Source of the DNA: Paenibacillus daejeonensis DSM 15491
Lineage (GTDB): Bacteria > Bacillota > Bacilli > Paenibacillales > Paenibacillaceae
DNA: 64,000 bases
Assembly (NCBI RefSeq): GCF_000378385.1
Contig: NZ_KB899665.1
Coordinates: 230,752-294,751 of the forward strand
Reading direction: 5' to 3'
Shown: piece after piece, positions 36,771-44,991 of the stretch
How the letters are laid out: each line of letters begins with the position of its first letter
Position numbering within the stretch: position 1 is the first letter of the stretch
The notes under the pieces: generated by a model
Database searches by the model: none
What the model was told of the DNA's origin: nothing
Seen by the model: the letters and a program-made list of their open reading frames with translations, nothing else
Made by a program: the position numbers and the translations under genes

Positions 36771-37328
36771 GTGAAGATTTTGCCTACGGGACTGGAGGAT
36801 GTACTGCTGATTGAAACGGCGCGCTACGGTGACCACCGCGGATATTTTGAGGAGAGCTACAACACAGACACATTTGCCAGTCTAGGTCTGACCATCGCAT
36901 TTATACAAGACAATCATTCCTATTCAAGAGATGCTGGCACGGTTCGTGGCCTCCATTACCAACGCGCACCCAAGGCCCAGAACAAGCTGGTGCGAGTCGG
37001 CAGTGGAGCCATCTACGATGTGGCGGTCGACATCCGTCCGAGTTCACCGACCTATGGTCATTGGGTGGGCGTCATTCTGAGTGAGAGCAATGGGAGACAG
37101 CTGCTGGTGCCTGCTGGATTCGCTCATGGCTTCTGCACCCTGGTGCCGGACACACATGTCTACTACAAGGTGGATGCGCCGTACGATAAGGCATTGGACA
37201 GTGGAATCCTGTGGTCCGATCCAATATTGGGCATCGATTGGCCAGTAGCTACACCTACTCTCTCCGCGAAAGATGAGCAGCTGCCGCTCTTGCAAGTCGC
37301 GCGTGCTGACGGTGCACTGGATGACTAA
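36771..37328 (+). CDS. rfbC: dTDP-4-dehydrorhamnose 3,5-epimerase
   Basis: Third step of dTDP-L-rhamnose synthesis (185 aa, cupin fold). GTG start with AGAGGAG eight bases before. Catalytic blocks: FEESYN, IQDNHSYS, VRGLHYQ (catalytic His) and the Asp in VAVDIRPSSPTYG, followed by VPAGFAHGF. The downstream rfbD starts inside its last codons. The first two enzymes, RmlA and RmlB, are not in the window. Confidence 0.94.
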   Translation: MKILPTGLEDVLLIETARYGDHRGYFEESYNTDTFASLGLTIAFIQDNHSYSRDAGTVRGLHYQRAPKAQNKLVRVGSGAIYDVAVDIRPSSPTYGHWVGVILSESNGRQLLVPAGFAHGFCTLVPDTHVYYKVDAPYDKALDSGILWSDPILGIDWPVATPTLSAKDEQLPLLQVARADGALDD

Positions 37329-38175
37329 GCTGCGGGTAGCGGTAACAGGAGCCCACGGCCAGCTAGGCTCTGATCTTGTCCAGCAGCTGATGGAAAGCGG
37401 GCATGAGGTCAGCGGTCCGGGGCGGGATGAACTGGATGTGACGGACTATGAAGCAACGGCTAACTGGCTGCGCCAGGTTCGTCCGGATACAATCATCCAC
37501 TCGGCAGCTTTTACCGGTGTGGATCAGGCTGAGAGTCAGGCTGACAAGGCTTGGCTGGTTAATGCCGATAGTACACGTCATTTGGCAGTCATTGCTGAAG
37601 AGCTCGGCTCCAAATTGGTGTATATCAGCACGGACTACGTGTTCGGACGTAGTGGTCATACCACGCCTTACCTGGAATCGACGTCGGTGGAACCGATCAA
37701 CGTGTATGGTCAGACCAAGGCAGCAGGAGAGGCCTATGTGCAAGAGCTGCACTCGCGCTATTACATTATTCGTACTTCCTGGATGTATGGCCGCCATGGC
37801 CGTAATTTTGTGGAGACGATGCTGGAGCTGGCACGGGGGGATATGCCGATTCAAGTGGTCGATGATCAAGTCGGTTCGCCCACCTGGACAGAGGATGTGA
37901 GTGCCTGCATTCTGCGCCTGCTGGCCACAGACAAATACGGGATTTATCATGTTACGAATGCAGGCAGCTGCTCCTGGCATGAATTTGCTTCGGCCATTTT
38001 TGAGTTAAGTGGCATCGGCAAGTCACCTGAGCCTGTGTCATCCGCTGAATTTCCCAGGGCGGCGCGTCGGCCCGCTTACTCTGTACTGGCACATGCCAGT
38101 CTGGCAGCTGGTGGATTCCCACCGATGCGCCACTGGCGGGAGGCACTGGCGGACTATCTCACGAAGCGTGTGTAA
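37321..38175 (+). CDS. rfbD: dTDP-4-dehydrorhamnose reductase
   Basis: Last step of dTDP-L-rhamnose synthesis, NAD(P)H-dependent (284 aa). The start at ATG 37321 overlaps the rfbC stop by eight bases; a longer frame from 37273 adds unrelated residues. Rossmann motif GAHGQLGSDL, STDYVFGR, the short-chain-dehydrogenase YGQTKAAGE (Tyr-x3-Lys) and the C-terminal RPAYSVL block. Translationally coupled to rfbC. Confidence 0.94.
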   Translation: MTKLRVAVTGAHGQLGSDLVQQLMESGHEVSGPGRDELDVTDYEATANWLRQVRPDTIIHSAAFTGVDQAESQADKAWLVNADSTRHLAVIAEELGSKLVYISTDYVFGRSGHTTPYLESTSVEPINVYGQTKAAGEAYVQELHSRYYIIRTSWMYGRHGRNFVETMLELARGDMPIQVVDDQVGSPTWTEDVSACILRLLATDKYGIYHVTNAGSCSWHEFASAIFELSGIGKSPEPVSSAEFPRAARRPAYSVLAHASLAAGGFPPMRHWREALADYLTKRV

Positions 38176-38223
38176 CAACTAAGGATGATGATTTTAAATT
38201 GGATAGGTAAGGGGCGTTTGTGC

Positions 38224-39612
38224 ATGAGATTAGTCTTATTATCCGGTGGTTCCGGCAAGCGGTTATGGCCGCTATCCAACGATGCCAGGTCCAAGCAGTT
38301 TCTCCCGGTGCTGGAGGACCCGGCAGGCGTCCAGGAATCGATGGTCCAACGCGTATGGCGGCAGTTGGCCGATGCAGGCTTGCAGGAGCAGGCATGTATC
38401 GCAACGAGTAAAAGCCAGGTGGAGATGATTCATGCCCAGCTCGGGCAGGATACGCCGATTGTGGTTGAACCACAGCGTCGAGATACCTTCCCGGCCATCG
38501 CACTAGCGGCAGCTTATCTGTACTCTGTCCAAGGTGTCAGTCTGGAGGAGACGATCGTGGTGCTGCCCGTTGATCCTTACGTGGAGACCGGCTTCTACCG
38601 GACGATTGCGAGCTTGCCGCAGGTGCTCGGAGATAGCGGTGCAGATCTTGCGCTAATCGGTGTACAACCGACCTATCCTTCTGAGAAATATGGCTATATT
38701 GTTCCCCGAAGCGGGTCAGCTGTCGCTGGAGACGGGGGAGAGAAGCCTTCCTACAGCCAGGTAAGCCGTTTTCAGGAGAAGCCCCGCCAGGAAGAAGCGG
38801 CAGCGCTGATTGAGCAGGCTGCGCTTTGGAATTGCGGGGTTTTTGCCTTTAAGCTGGACTATCTGATTAATCTGTTGATCGCAATGGAGCTGCCCATTCA
38901 GTATGACGAGATGGTGCGGCAATACGCCAAGCTGCCGATGATCAGCTTCGATTTTCAGGTCGTCGAGCGCGCGCAACAGATTGCGGTTACTCCTTATGCA
39001 GGAGAATGGCGGGACCTGGGAACATGGAACACACTCACTGAGGAGATGAGGCACCCATTGATGGGCAAAGGCATCCTGACCGAGGATAGTCGCAATACCC
39101 ATCTCATCAATGAACTGGATATTCCAGTCGTGGTAGTCGGTTTGTCGGATGTGGTGGTTGCTGCCAGTCCCGACGGCATTCTGGTCTGCGACAAGTCTGC
39201 CAGTCCACGCATCAAGGAAGTGCTGAAGCCGCTGGAAGGCAGGCCGATGTATGAGCAGCGCCGCTGGGGCCATTATCGCATCATTGATCATCTGATCGCC
39301 GAGAGCGGGGACGAGGTATTGACCAAACGTGTCGCCATCCGGAGCGGCTGCAACCTGAGCTACCAGCTTCATCTGAAGCGCAATGAGATCTGGACGATCG
39401 TCTCAGGCGAGGGTGAGCTGGTCCAGGATGGGGAGCTGCGCCGTGTCGTAGCAGGCGATGTCGTGCGGATTCCTGCTGGGAGCCGTCACAGCCTAAGAGC
39501 TGTTACCAATCTCGAAATCATCGAGGTGCAATCGGGATCCGAGTTAATCGAAGAGGATATCATCCGGCTTCATATGGATTGGCAGGATATTGTGCTTTTG
39601 AGTAGATCATGA
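38224..39612 (+). CDS. manC: Mannose-1-phosphate guanylyltransferase with C-terminal cupin
   Basis: Makes GDP-mannose from GTP and mannose 1-phosphate (462 aa). ATG at 38224 behind AAGGGG; the open frame extends back to 38185 without a ribosome site. The pyrophosphorylase signature GGSGKRLWPLS is at about 7-17, then PQRRDTFPAI, VLPVDPYV, FQEKP and WNCGVFAF. A C-terminal mannose-6-phosphate-isomerase-like cupin (about 350-455) contains LHLKRNEIWTIVSGEGEL and IPAGSRHSL, typical of type II ManC/AlgA. It may also carry isomerase activity. Implies mannose, or a sugar derived from GDP-mannose, in the EPS. Confidence 0.92.
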   Translation: MRLVLLSGGSGKRLWPLSNDARSKQFLPVLEDPAGVQESMVQRVWRQLADAGLQEQACIATSKSQVEMIHAQLGQDTPIVVEPQRRDTFPAIALAAAYLYSVQGVSLEETIVVLPVDPYVETGFYRTIASLPQVLGDSGADLALIGVQPTYPSEKYGYIVPRSGSAVAGDGGEKPSYSQVSRFQEKPRQEEAAALIEQAALWNCGVFAFKLDYLINLLIAMELPIQYDEMVRQYAKLPMISFDFQVVERAQQIAVTPYAGEWRDLGTWNTLTEEMRHPLMGKGILTEDSRNTHLINELDIPVVVVGLSDVVVAASPDGILVCDKSASPRIKEVLKPLEGRPMYEQRRWGHYRIIDHLIAESGDEVLTKRVAIRSGCNLSYQLHLKRNEIWTIVSGEGELVQDGELRRVVAGDVVRIPAGSRHSLRAVTNLEIIEVQSGSELIEEDIIRLHMDWQDIVLLSRS

Positions 39613-39623
39613 GGAGTGGAACG

Positions 39624-40973
39624 ATGAGAATCGCGGTAATTGGAACAGGATATGTCGGCTTGGTGTCGGGCGTTTGCTTTGCAGAGCTGGGTCACCAAGT
39701 GACGGCGGTTGACCTCGATGCAGGCAAGATTGCCCGGTTGAAGCAAGGCGAGGTGCCGATCCATGAGCCGGGTCTGGAGGAGCTCCTGCAGAGGGGGCTG
39801 TCGGAGGAGCGGCTGAACTTTACGACGGAGCTGGCGACGGCGGTGGGTGGAGCCGAGCTGGTCATTATCGCAGTCGGAACGCCCCCGCTTCCGAGCGGCG
39901 AGGCGAATCTGGCATATATCGAGCAGGCGGCTAGAGAAATTGCACTTGCCCTGGAAGACTATACGATCATCGTGACCAAAAGTACGGTGCCGGTCGGAAC
40001 CAACGAGCGGATTGCCGAAATCATCGACGGTCTCTCTGCTCATCCATTCGACGTGGTATCTGTGCCGGAGTTTCTCCGGGAGGGCTCTGCTGTACAGGAT
40101 ACGTTTCATCCAGACCGTATTGTCATTGGCGTGGAGAACGCGCGCCCGCTGGAGCTGCTCCGCCAGCTGCACAAGCCCTTAACCGAACAGATTTTTGTAA
40201 CGGATATTCGCAGTGCCGAGATGATCAAGTATGCCTCCAACGCGTTTCTTGCTACCAAGATTTCGTTCATTAACGAGATCGCGAACATTTGTGAGAAGGT
40301 AGGGGCAGATGTAACCAAGGTGGCGCAAGGCATGGGATACGACCGCCGAATCGGGCCGGCCTTTCTCAAAGCGGGGATTGGCTACGGGGGTTCTTGCTTC
40401 CCTAAGGATACGCAGGCCTTGATTCAGATTGCCGGTCATGTCGACTATGAGTTCAAGCTGCTGAAGTCCGTGGTAGAGGTCAATACGGATCAACGATTGA
40501 ATATTGTCCGCAAGCTGGAGTCGGTCTGCGGAGATCTGCAAGGCCGCACGATTGCCATCTGGGGATTGGCGTTCAAGCCGGATACCGACGATATGCGAGA
40601 TGCTCCCGCGCTCGATATTATCGCAGAGCTGGTCCAAAAAGGGGCGGCAATTCGGGCCTATGATCCGATTGCCATTCCGAATGCTCGGCATATAGTAAAG
40701 GATACAGCGATTGTATGGTGCGATGAAGCGATGGCCGCACTGGATGGGGCAGACGCGCTGTGCCTGCTGACCGAATGGCAGGAATTCGCAGGCTGCGATT
40801 GGGATGCGATGAAGCGGCGGATGCGGCAGCCGGTGTTAATCGATGGCCGCAATCTCTACTCTGAAGCGGATGCGGCATCCTCTGGCTTCATCTATCGCTG
40901 CGTCGGACGTCCTCGGCTGGAAGACGCTCCACAGAATGTAGCCCCGCAAGCGCCGGAGCAGCTACAGTTATGA
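39624..40973 (+). CDS. ugd: UDP-glucose 6-dehydrogenase
   Basis: Oxidises UDP-glucose to UDP-glucuronate with two NAD+ (449 aa). ATG at 39624 with AGGAGTGGA; the frame start at 39609 overlaps manC. NAD motif GTGYVGLVSG at about 7-16, KSTVPVGT, FLREGSAVQD and the catalytic nucleophile Cys258 in GGSCFPKD, then GLAFKPDTDDMRDAPA. It implies an acidic (uronic-acid-containing) polysaccharide. The last four bases overlap the LCP gene. Confidence 0.95.
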   Translation: MRIAVIGTGYVGLVSGVCFAELGHQVTAVDLDAGKIARLKQGEVPIHEPGLEELLQRGLSEERLNFTTELATAVGGAELVIIAVGTPPLPSGEANLAYIEQAAREIALALEDYTIIVTKSTVPVGTNERIAEIIDGLSAHPFDVVSVPEFLREGSAVQDTFHPDRIVIGVENARPLELLRQLHKPLTEQIFVTDIRSAEMIKYASNAFLATKISFINEIANICEKVGADVTKVAQGMGYDRRIGPAFLKAGIGYGGSCFPKDTQALIQIAGHVDYEFKLLKSVVEVNTDQRLNIVRKLESVCGDLQGRTIAIWGLAFKPDTDDMRDAPALDIIAELVQKGAAIRAYDPIAIPNARHIVKDTAIVWCDEAMAALDGADALCLLTEWQEFAGCDWDAMKRRMRQPVLIDGRNLYSEADAASSGFIYRCVGRPRLEDAPQNVAPQAPEQLQL

Positions 40974-41911
40974 ACAGGAAGCGCAAGGTGCTGATTGGCT
41001 GTGGCGTGCTGACCGCGCTTATTCTGTTTGGGGGACTGGCCTATGGCTGGCGCATGTACAATGCTGTAGAAGATACTGTCTCGCTGATGTATGAGCAGGT
41101 GGAAGAAGTCAAACCGCTCTATGTCAGCAAGGACCCGGAGGTGAAGCAAGCGACGAGTGCGCCTGCGCCGGAGCGACTGGCCAACCGAGAGTCGGTCACG
41201 ATCCTTGCACTTGGTGTGGACGAGCGGGCAGGTGACCGCGGTCGTTCCGATACCATGATTGTGCTCTCCATTAATCCGGTGAAAGAAACGATGCTGATGT
41301 TCAACATCCCCAGGGACACGCGAACGGAGATCATCGGACGTGGCAAAGCGGACAAGATTAACCATGCGTATGCCTTCGGCGGTGTTGAGATGTCGCTGGC
41401 CACAGTGGAGCATTTTCTTGACTTCCCGATTGACTATTATGTGAAGGTCAACATGGATGGCTTTGCCCATCTCGTCGACCTGTTCGGCGGGGTCGAGGTC
41501 AACAACGATTTTGCATTTCAGTTGGACGGGCAATCGTTCGCAGCAGGACAACTCAGTCTTAATGGTACGGATGCACTGGCTTACTCCAGAATGCGGATGG
41601 ATGATCCCCGGGGCGACCTGGGACGCAATACACGCCAGCGTCAGATCATCCAGGCCCTACTGCAAGATGCCATGCAGCTCTCGACTGTAACCAAGCTGGA
41701 CCAACTGCTGCATACAGCGGGAGAGTATGTCCGGACCAATGCAAGCTTTCAGGAAATGCGTAATTTTGCAATGGGCTACCGTAATGCGCTGCGCAGCAGC
41801 CGTTCGGAAGAGATTAATGGCGAAGGCCGGAAGATTGGCGGCGTCTGGTATTACATCGTGGACGATCAGGAGCGTACGCGTATCCACGAGCTATTGAAAG
41901 CGCAATTGTAA
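40970..41911 (+). CDS. LytR-CpsA-Psr (LCP) family glycopolymer ligase
   Basis: A membrane-anchored extracytoplasmic phosphotransferase that attaches undecaprenyl-linked glycopolymers to peptidoglycan (313 aa). N-terminal TM helix (about 7-27), a stalk, then the LCP domain. Catalytic pyrophosphate-binding residues are visible in GVDERAGDRGRSDTM (Asp, Arg), NIPRDTR, KINHAYAFGG and the long YSRMRMDDPRGDLGRNTRQRQ-like block. Start ATGA overlaps ugd. Placed at the end of the EPS precursor operon, it probably anchors part of the EPS to the wall. Confidence 0.92.
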   Translation: MNRKRKVLIGCGVLTALILFGGLAYGWRMYNAVEDTVSLMYEQVEEVKPLYVSKDPEVKQATSAPAPERLANRESVTILALGVDERAGDRGRSDTMIVLSINPVKETMLMFNIPRDTRTEIIGRGKADKINHAYAFGGVEMSLATVEHFLDFPIDYYVKVNMDGFAHLVDLFGGVEVNNDFAFQLDGQSFAAGQLSLNGTDALAYSRMRMDDPRGDLGRNTRQRQIIQALLQDAMQLSTVTKLDQLLHTAGEYVRTNASFQEMRNFAMGYRNALRSSRSEEINGEGRKIGGVWYYIVDDQERTRIHELLKAQL

Positions 41912-42117
41912 AGTAGAGCCATCGAAGCAAGGTAGGACGAAGGAAGTGCAGCCATAGGCCATTATTCCTCGACAAAAAGTGAGAAAATGTGCCTATTTAT
42001 AACAATATGTGACATCCATTATCATAGACTAGTAATCGTTACTAGTATTGGTAGTCTATGTTCGCAGTAGAGCCTCTACAACATGTGACAATCAACGATA
42101 GAGGGGCTTGATGCGTG
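41912..42117 (+). promoter_or_regulatory. Intergenic region with palindromes upstream of the glycoside hydrolase pair
   Basis: It contains the perfect inverted repeat ACTAGTAA-TCG-TTACTAGT (about 42028-42046), enclosed by AGACTA / TAGTCT, and a hairpin AGCCTCTA / TAGAGGGGCT just before the start codon. Probably an operator and leader structure. It does not contain the GATAC palindrome. Confidence 0.4.
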
Positions 42118-44925
42118 ATGAAAAAAATAGGTTGGTATTTAATGATTGGGTTACTGATTCTCGTAATCGGGTGCTCAGGATCCATTGCTGCTACGACTAC
42201 CTTAGTCAGTCAGGAGGCGACAGGATTGCCAAACAACCAGCCCTATGAAGATTGGCGTCAACAAGAAGTGCCATTTGGACAGCACTCCTATTATCTGACG
42301 CCTTGGCGTGCTTATATGGACACATGGGATAAGAATAAATACCTGAATAGTTTGGGGGTTGTATTTAATGGTGTAACTGCAGCAGAGGCTGATGCTACTG
42401 CGCAGGTGCTGTCAGAGGCGGGAATTCGCCATGCGCGAATCGAGGTTGGTTGGGGGTCGCTCAGCTATGAGGATGACAATCGACTGCGACCTGCAACGGA
42501 GGAAGATTTACGGGCTCGCCTGCAAGCCTTGGCCAAGCATAATATTCGTCCGCTTATTTTGTTAAACTCACATTCTGGGGGCCCTGCCCCAAGTGTGGAA
42601 TGGAATACGGTTCTCAAACAAAATGCAGCCAGTGGTGCACGGGAGATTTACTTAGAGTCAGTGGAGGGAATCGTGCCTCGCTATACTGGCCTCACAGGTT
42701 TATCTCATATGATGTATCCTGTGATAACCGCAATTGACTCTTCTACCGGTAAGGCAACCTTATCCGCTCCGCTCCCGAGGGCGTTACCTAAGGGGAATAT
42801 TCGCTTGGCCAAGATTAAGTATCAACCATTTTCAGGCACAATTTGGGCTGATGGTAAACCCAACCCTGTAGCGCAGGAAACCATCAACGGGTGGTTAAAA
42901 TACGTTGCTACGGTTACTTCTTTCGTAAAGAGCACATTGAATAACGGCTCAACTACAGATGCTGGGTTCGATGTCGAAGTATGGAATGAGCTTTCTTTCG
43001 GTTTTCACTTCTTGGATATTAATAATTATTATAATCCGAAGCTTCAATTCTCGCAGCAGCCCACCTACACCGAAGGCAATCTAAAAGTCGAGGGCGCTCA
43101 AGTTATCTTTCCATTAACAATTAATTATGTAAATAACCCTGCACATAATTTGCCTGGTGTTCGAGTCATTAATGGCTTCTCCAACCAAAGACCGTGGGAC
43201 AATGGCACAGAAATGTGGAAAGACCAAGACGGCTTCAGCCGGCATTACTATACAGGAACGGATTTTCTGAGTTCTAATATGAGCATAAATAATATGAACC
43301 TGAAACGGGACTCCATGCTGGATGCACAAGGCAAGCCCCTCACCACTCCGTTCATCCCTAGTCATACAAGTTCGTTTCCGGAACGATGGTACCATGCCTA
43401 CCAGACAGAATTTGTTGTAAGGGACCTTCAGCCCTTTCCGGGACCTCGGGGCCACCATCATCGTTATGCCCACCCAGGGAGTGGAACACCAGCGGAAGTA
43501 TGGATGACGGAGTCAAACTTGTATAGAGATCCTTTTGCTCAGTTTCTTAGTTTTAGTAGCAAGGTTTCGTTAACGGATCCACGCATGGTTCACTTAATGC
43601 ATCACATTGGAGCAAAAACCACACTGCGAAACTATATATTTCAATCGCATAAGGGACTTGAGCGAATATACCTTTACTCAGCTAAAGAGAAAGATCATTC
43701 TTTTGCATTGCTGCCAGAGTCGTTTTTTACAGAGCTGCAGAAGAACAATTACAAACTAACGGAGAGCGTGCGCCGTCAGACGGGAGCTCAATTGGAAGTT
43801 ATTTCTAACGTTACGAAGCTTATGCAACAAGGCAGCTCGATAGAACAACCTCGCTCCATCCGAGTAGACGAGATACGGGCTCAGCAGCCACAGATTGTCT
43901 TTAAAGGGAATGGGACAGCATCCGCTCCGGATCGTTACCAGGCTGAAGATCTTGCTGTATTACCTTATCAATTACAACACAACCAGTTTGCCGTTGGTTA
44001 CTATATTGTTACGCGCAATGTTACTCAGTCTTGGGATAGTCGCAAGGATGCACTGGACCCTGGCCGTTATGATATGCCAATTCAAAGTTATGATATTAAA
44101 TTGTCAAACGTTAAAGGGAGCGGCGCCAAAGTTCAGGCATATGATCCGATGACTGGAAGAACGATGCCTGTAACTATCAAGCAAGCAGGAAACGACTGGA
44201 TCTCCGTCCAGTTGGAGGTTACTGACTATCCTCGATTCTTGATTATTCAAGAGGATGGAGTAAAGCCACTTGTATTAAATCCTGTCTTAAATAAAAACGT
44301 AAAAGGGGCTGAATTATCATTCACGAGTAACGTTGATGCTAATGCAGTTGTAACTTGGGGCGCATATCCGTTCCGTTCAAGTGGAGCTTTTGAGCAGGAA
44401 GCATTCGCTAGTGATTTGTTCCGAGATTCGTTGGGAGCCACTTTAGTTAACAAAATTGATTTTCGTGATTTGCCCGCTCGAAAAAGCTCGTATCGATGGA
44501 AAGGTGAAATTAGCCCTAAATATTCGGAGAAATACACTTTTATCGTTGATGCAGACACCTGTAATACTAAGGTATGGGTCAATGAGAAGCTAATTGTTGA
44601 GGGATGCGGAAAGAGCAATATGGGGGACATTGAACTTAAGGCTGGTCAATCCTATAAATTAGTTGTCGAGTACGCTAATCCTTATGATTACTTGCATCGC
44701 GTCGCTCTTTACTGGGGTAGCTCAAGTCAATCAAGAGAGACTGTTTCACCTGTAATAGATACTTCTAAACAGCAAGCTTTTTCAGTCAAGGCTGGTGAAA
44801 GAGTTAATTTAAGTATACCAGAGCTTCTTTTAGGTGAAGGAGTTAAAATTAATCTGGAAAGTCAGGGTATTACAACCACTTATCCTCGATGGAACTATGA
44901 TGTGAAGGGCGTAATTTGGAAATGA
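42118..44925 (+). CDS. Secreted clan-A glycoside hydrolase lipoprotein with PA14 domain, paralogue 1
   Basis: A 935-aa exported protein. Signal sequence with lipobox VIGC (Cys around 19), so membrane-anchored. The TIM-barrel-like part contains VEVWNELSF, with likely acid/base Glu291, and WMTESNLYR, with likely nucleophile Glu465. This two-Glu layout resembles GH39/PslG-type endoglycosidases found in Pseudomonas EPS operons. A beta-sandwich and a PA14 carbohydrate-binding domain (about 778-878, with SPKYSEKYTFIVDADTC) follow. RBS GAGGGG; GTG at 42115 is a weaker start. Probably trims or releases the EPS made by the neighbouring genes. Exact GH family uncertain. Confidence 0.75.
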   Translation: MKKIGWYLMIGLLILVIGCSGSIAATTTLVSQEATGLPNNQPYEDWRQQEVPFGQHSYYLTPWRAYMDTWDKNKYLNSLGVVFNGVTAAEADATAQVLSEAGIRHARIEVGWGSLSYEDDNRLRPATEEDLRARLQALAKHNIRPLILLNSHSGGPAPSVEWNTVLKQNAASGAREIYLESVEGIVPRYTGLTGLSHMMYPVITAIDSSTGKATLSAPLPRALPKGNIRLAKIKYQPFSGTIWADGKPNPVAQETINGWLKYVATVTSFVKSTLNNGSTTDAGFDVEVWNELSFGFHFLDINNYYNPKLQFSQQPTYTEGNLKVEGAQVIFPLTINYVNNPAHNLPGVRVINGFSNQRPWDNGTEMWKDQDGFSRHYYTGTDFLSSNMSINNMNLKRDSMLDAQGKPLTTPFIPSHTSSFPERWYHAYQTEFVVRDLQPFPGPRGHHHRYAHPGSGTPAEVWMTESNLYRDPFAQFLSFSSKVSLTDPRMVHLMHHIGAKTTLRNYIFQSHKGLERIYLYSAKEKDHSFALLPESFFTELQKNNYKLTESVRRQTGAQLEVISNVTKLMQQGSSIEQPRSIRVDEIRAQQPQIVFKGNGTASAPDRYQAEDLAVLPYQLQHNQFAVGYYIVTRNVTQSWDSRKDALDPGRYDMPIQSYDIKLSNVKGSGAKVQAYDPMTGRTMPVTIKQAGNDWISVQLEVTDYPRFLIIQEDGVKPLVLNPVLNKNVKGAELSFTSNVDANAVVTWGAYPFRSSGAFEQEAFASDLFRDSLGATLVNKIDFRDLPARKSSYRWKGEISPKYSEKYTFIVDADTCNTKVWVNEKLIVEGCGKSNMGDIELKAGQSYKLVVEYANPYDYLHRVALYWGSSSQSRETVSPVIDTSKQQAFSVKAGERVNLSIPELLLGEGVKINLESQGITTTYPRWNYDVKGVIWK

Positions 44926-44946
44926 CTATATAGATAAGAAGTATTT

Positions 44947-44973
44947 AAGGCTTCCCATAGGGGAGCCTTTTTT
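44947..44973 (+). terminator. Intrinsic terminator between the two glycoside hydrolase paralogues
   Basis: AAGGCTTCCC / GGGGAGCCTT with loop ATA and a T-tract to 44973, 22 bases after the first paralogue. The ribosome site of the second gene begins five bases later, so readthrough must be partial or the second gene needs its own control. Confidence 0.85.
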
Positions 44974-44991
44974 ATGTGGAGGTGGCTGAGA

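Noticed and set aside
35066-41911. Teichuronic acid operon
   Set aside because: ugd and galU would fit, but the rfbC/D, manC, priming transferase and EAR context points to general EPS; no tua-specific polymerase is present.
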